Source of the DNA: Ruminococcaceae bacterium UBA1448 | GTDB taxonomy: Bacteria; Bacillota; Clostridia; Oscillospirales; Ruminococcaceae | NCBI GenBank assembly: GCA_002329405.1 | Contig: DCTE01000023.1 | Coordinates: 1-5,998, forward strand | Direction: 5' to 3' | DNA length: 5,998 bases | In this document: one piece after another, positions 5,538 through 5,998 of the stretch | Layout of the letters: each line of letters begins with the position of its first letter | How positions within the stretch are numbered: the first letter of the stretch is position 1 | Notes under the pieces: generated by a model | Told to the model about the DNA's origin: nothing | The model's input: only the letters and a program-made list of their open reading frames with translations | Databases searched by the model: none | Translations under genes and position numbers: made by a program

Positions 5538-5998
5538 TTATCCCTGGAAGGATTTGAGCAGCTCATGTTTGGAATTCCACAGCTTCTCCGACAGGTCGAC
5601 ATAGTACCGGTGGGGGTTCTCAAACCGCTTGACCTCTTCCCACAGATGGTCGATCTGATCCTTGCAGTAGGCTTTGATCTCCTCAATATCCGGCAGGTCA
5701 TAGACACATTCGCCGTCACGGAATACCTCAACCAGCATCGGCCGGATGTCGACATCGGTAAAGGTTTTGGATTTCCAGGTGTTGACCGGGTCAAACATCG
5801 TGATCGGCCCCTCGGTCGGGACACTTTCGTCCGACATCGCGATATAGTCGGCGACCGCTTCATGGTCATCCTTTTTGTAAAGGCGGTAGACCATCTTCTT
5901 ATTGGGGGTGGTGATCTTTTCAGCCGTTTCAGACAGCTTGATCCGCGGCTGGAGGACGCCGTTTTCGTCCTCGACCGCAACCAGCTTGTAGACCCCGC
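5538..5998 (-). CDS. pncB: Nicotinate phosphoribosyltransferase, C-terminal part (5' end outside window)
   Basis: The enzyme joins nicotinate to PRPP, with ATP hydrolysis, to make nicotinate mononucleotide, the first step of the Preiss-Handler NAD salvage route in the cytoplasm. The frame stays open to the window edge, reading GVYKLVAVEDENG at the start of the visible part and ending at the TAA at 5540-5538. About 153 residues are present, roughly the last third of a family of about 480-490 residues. Recognisable family stretches are RIKLSETAEKIT, MVYRLYKKDD, TMFDPVNTWKSKTFT and the FENPHRYYVDLSEKLW signature near the end. The active-site residues are in the missing N-terminal part, so activity cannot be judged, but nothing visible is broken. 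An internal Met (codon at 5894) is not the true start. The gene is followed by its own terminator and so is not cotranscribed efficiently with the c-di-GMP gene. Confidence 0.93.
   Translation of the reverse strand, partial: GVYKLVAVEDENGVLQPRIKLSETAEKITTPNKKMVYRLYKKDDHEAVADYIAMSDESVPTEGPITMFDPVNTWKSKTFTDVDIRPMLVEVFRDGECVYDLPDIEEIKAYCKDQIDHLWEEVKRFENPHRYYVDLSEKLWNSKHELLKSFQG

Overview
The window looks like chromosomal DNA from a Gram-positive anaerobe of the Clostridia, probably a gut Ruminococcaceae/Oscillospiraceae-type organism. This is inferred from a clostridial-type nicotinate phosphoribosyltransferase, a DUF134 protein fused to a NifX-like domain, AAGGAGG-type ribosome binding sites, consensus vegetative promoters, and a soluble multi-sensor c-di-GMP protein. 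Base composition is balanced to moderately GC-rich, with AT-rich intergenic regions.

Layout. Positions 1-39 may be the last codons of a plus-strand gene, followed by a plus-strand terminator (72-106) and a second, near-symmetric hairpin (123-163) that can end transcription from either side. The other three genes are all on the minus strand. 194-988 encodes a 264-residue protein: a DUF134 helix-turn-helix domain joined to a NifX/NifB-type cofactor-binding domain, with a His/Cys-rich tail. Its control region (989-1059) has a textbook TTGACA/17 bp/TATAAT promoter. A 28-bp palindrome lies over the -10 box and the start of transcription. 1125-5372 encodes a 1415-residue cytoplasmic c-di-GMP enzyme with the order PAS, degenerate GGDEF, intact EAL, PAS (Cys-rich), GAF, about three PAS, intact GGDEF. 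5538-5998 is the C-terminal third of nicotinate phosphoribosyltransferase (pncB), which runs off the window.

Each minus-strand gene has its own downstream hairpin terminator, and the two complete ones have their own promoters. They are therefore probably three separate transcription units rather than an operon. There is no sign of a shared pathway: one gene is NAD salvage, one is second-messenger signalling, and one is a metal/redox-linked regulator of unknown target.

No mobile element, CRISPR array, tRNA or rRNA was seen. The most interesting points are the fused DUF134-NifX gene, which carries a strong ribosome binding site and ATG exactly at the domain junction, and the palindrome over its promoter, which suggests autoregulation. 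The unusual domain order and active-site status of the c-di-GMP protein are also notable.
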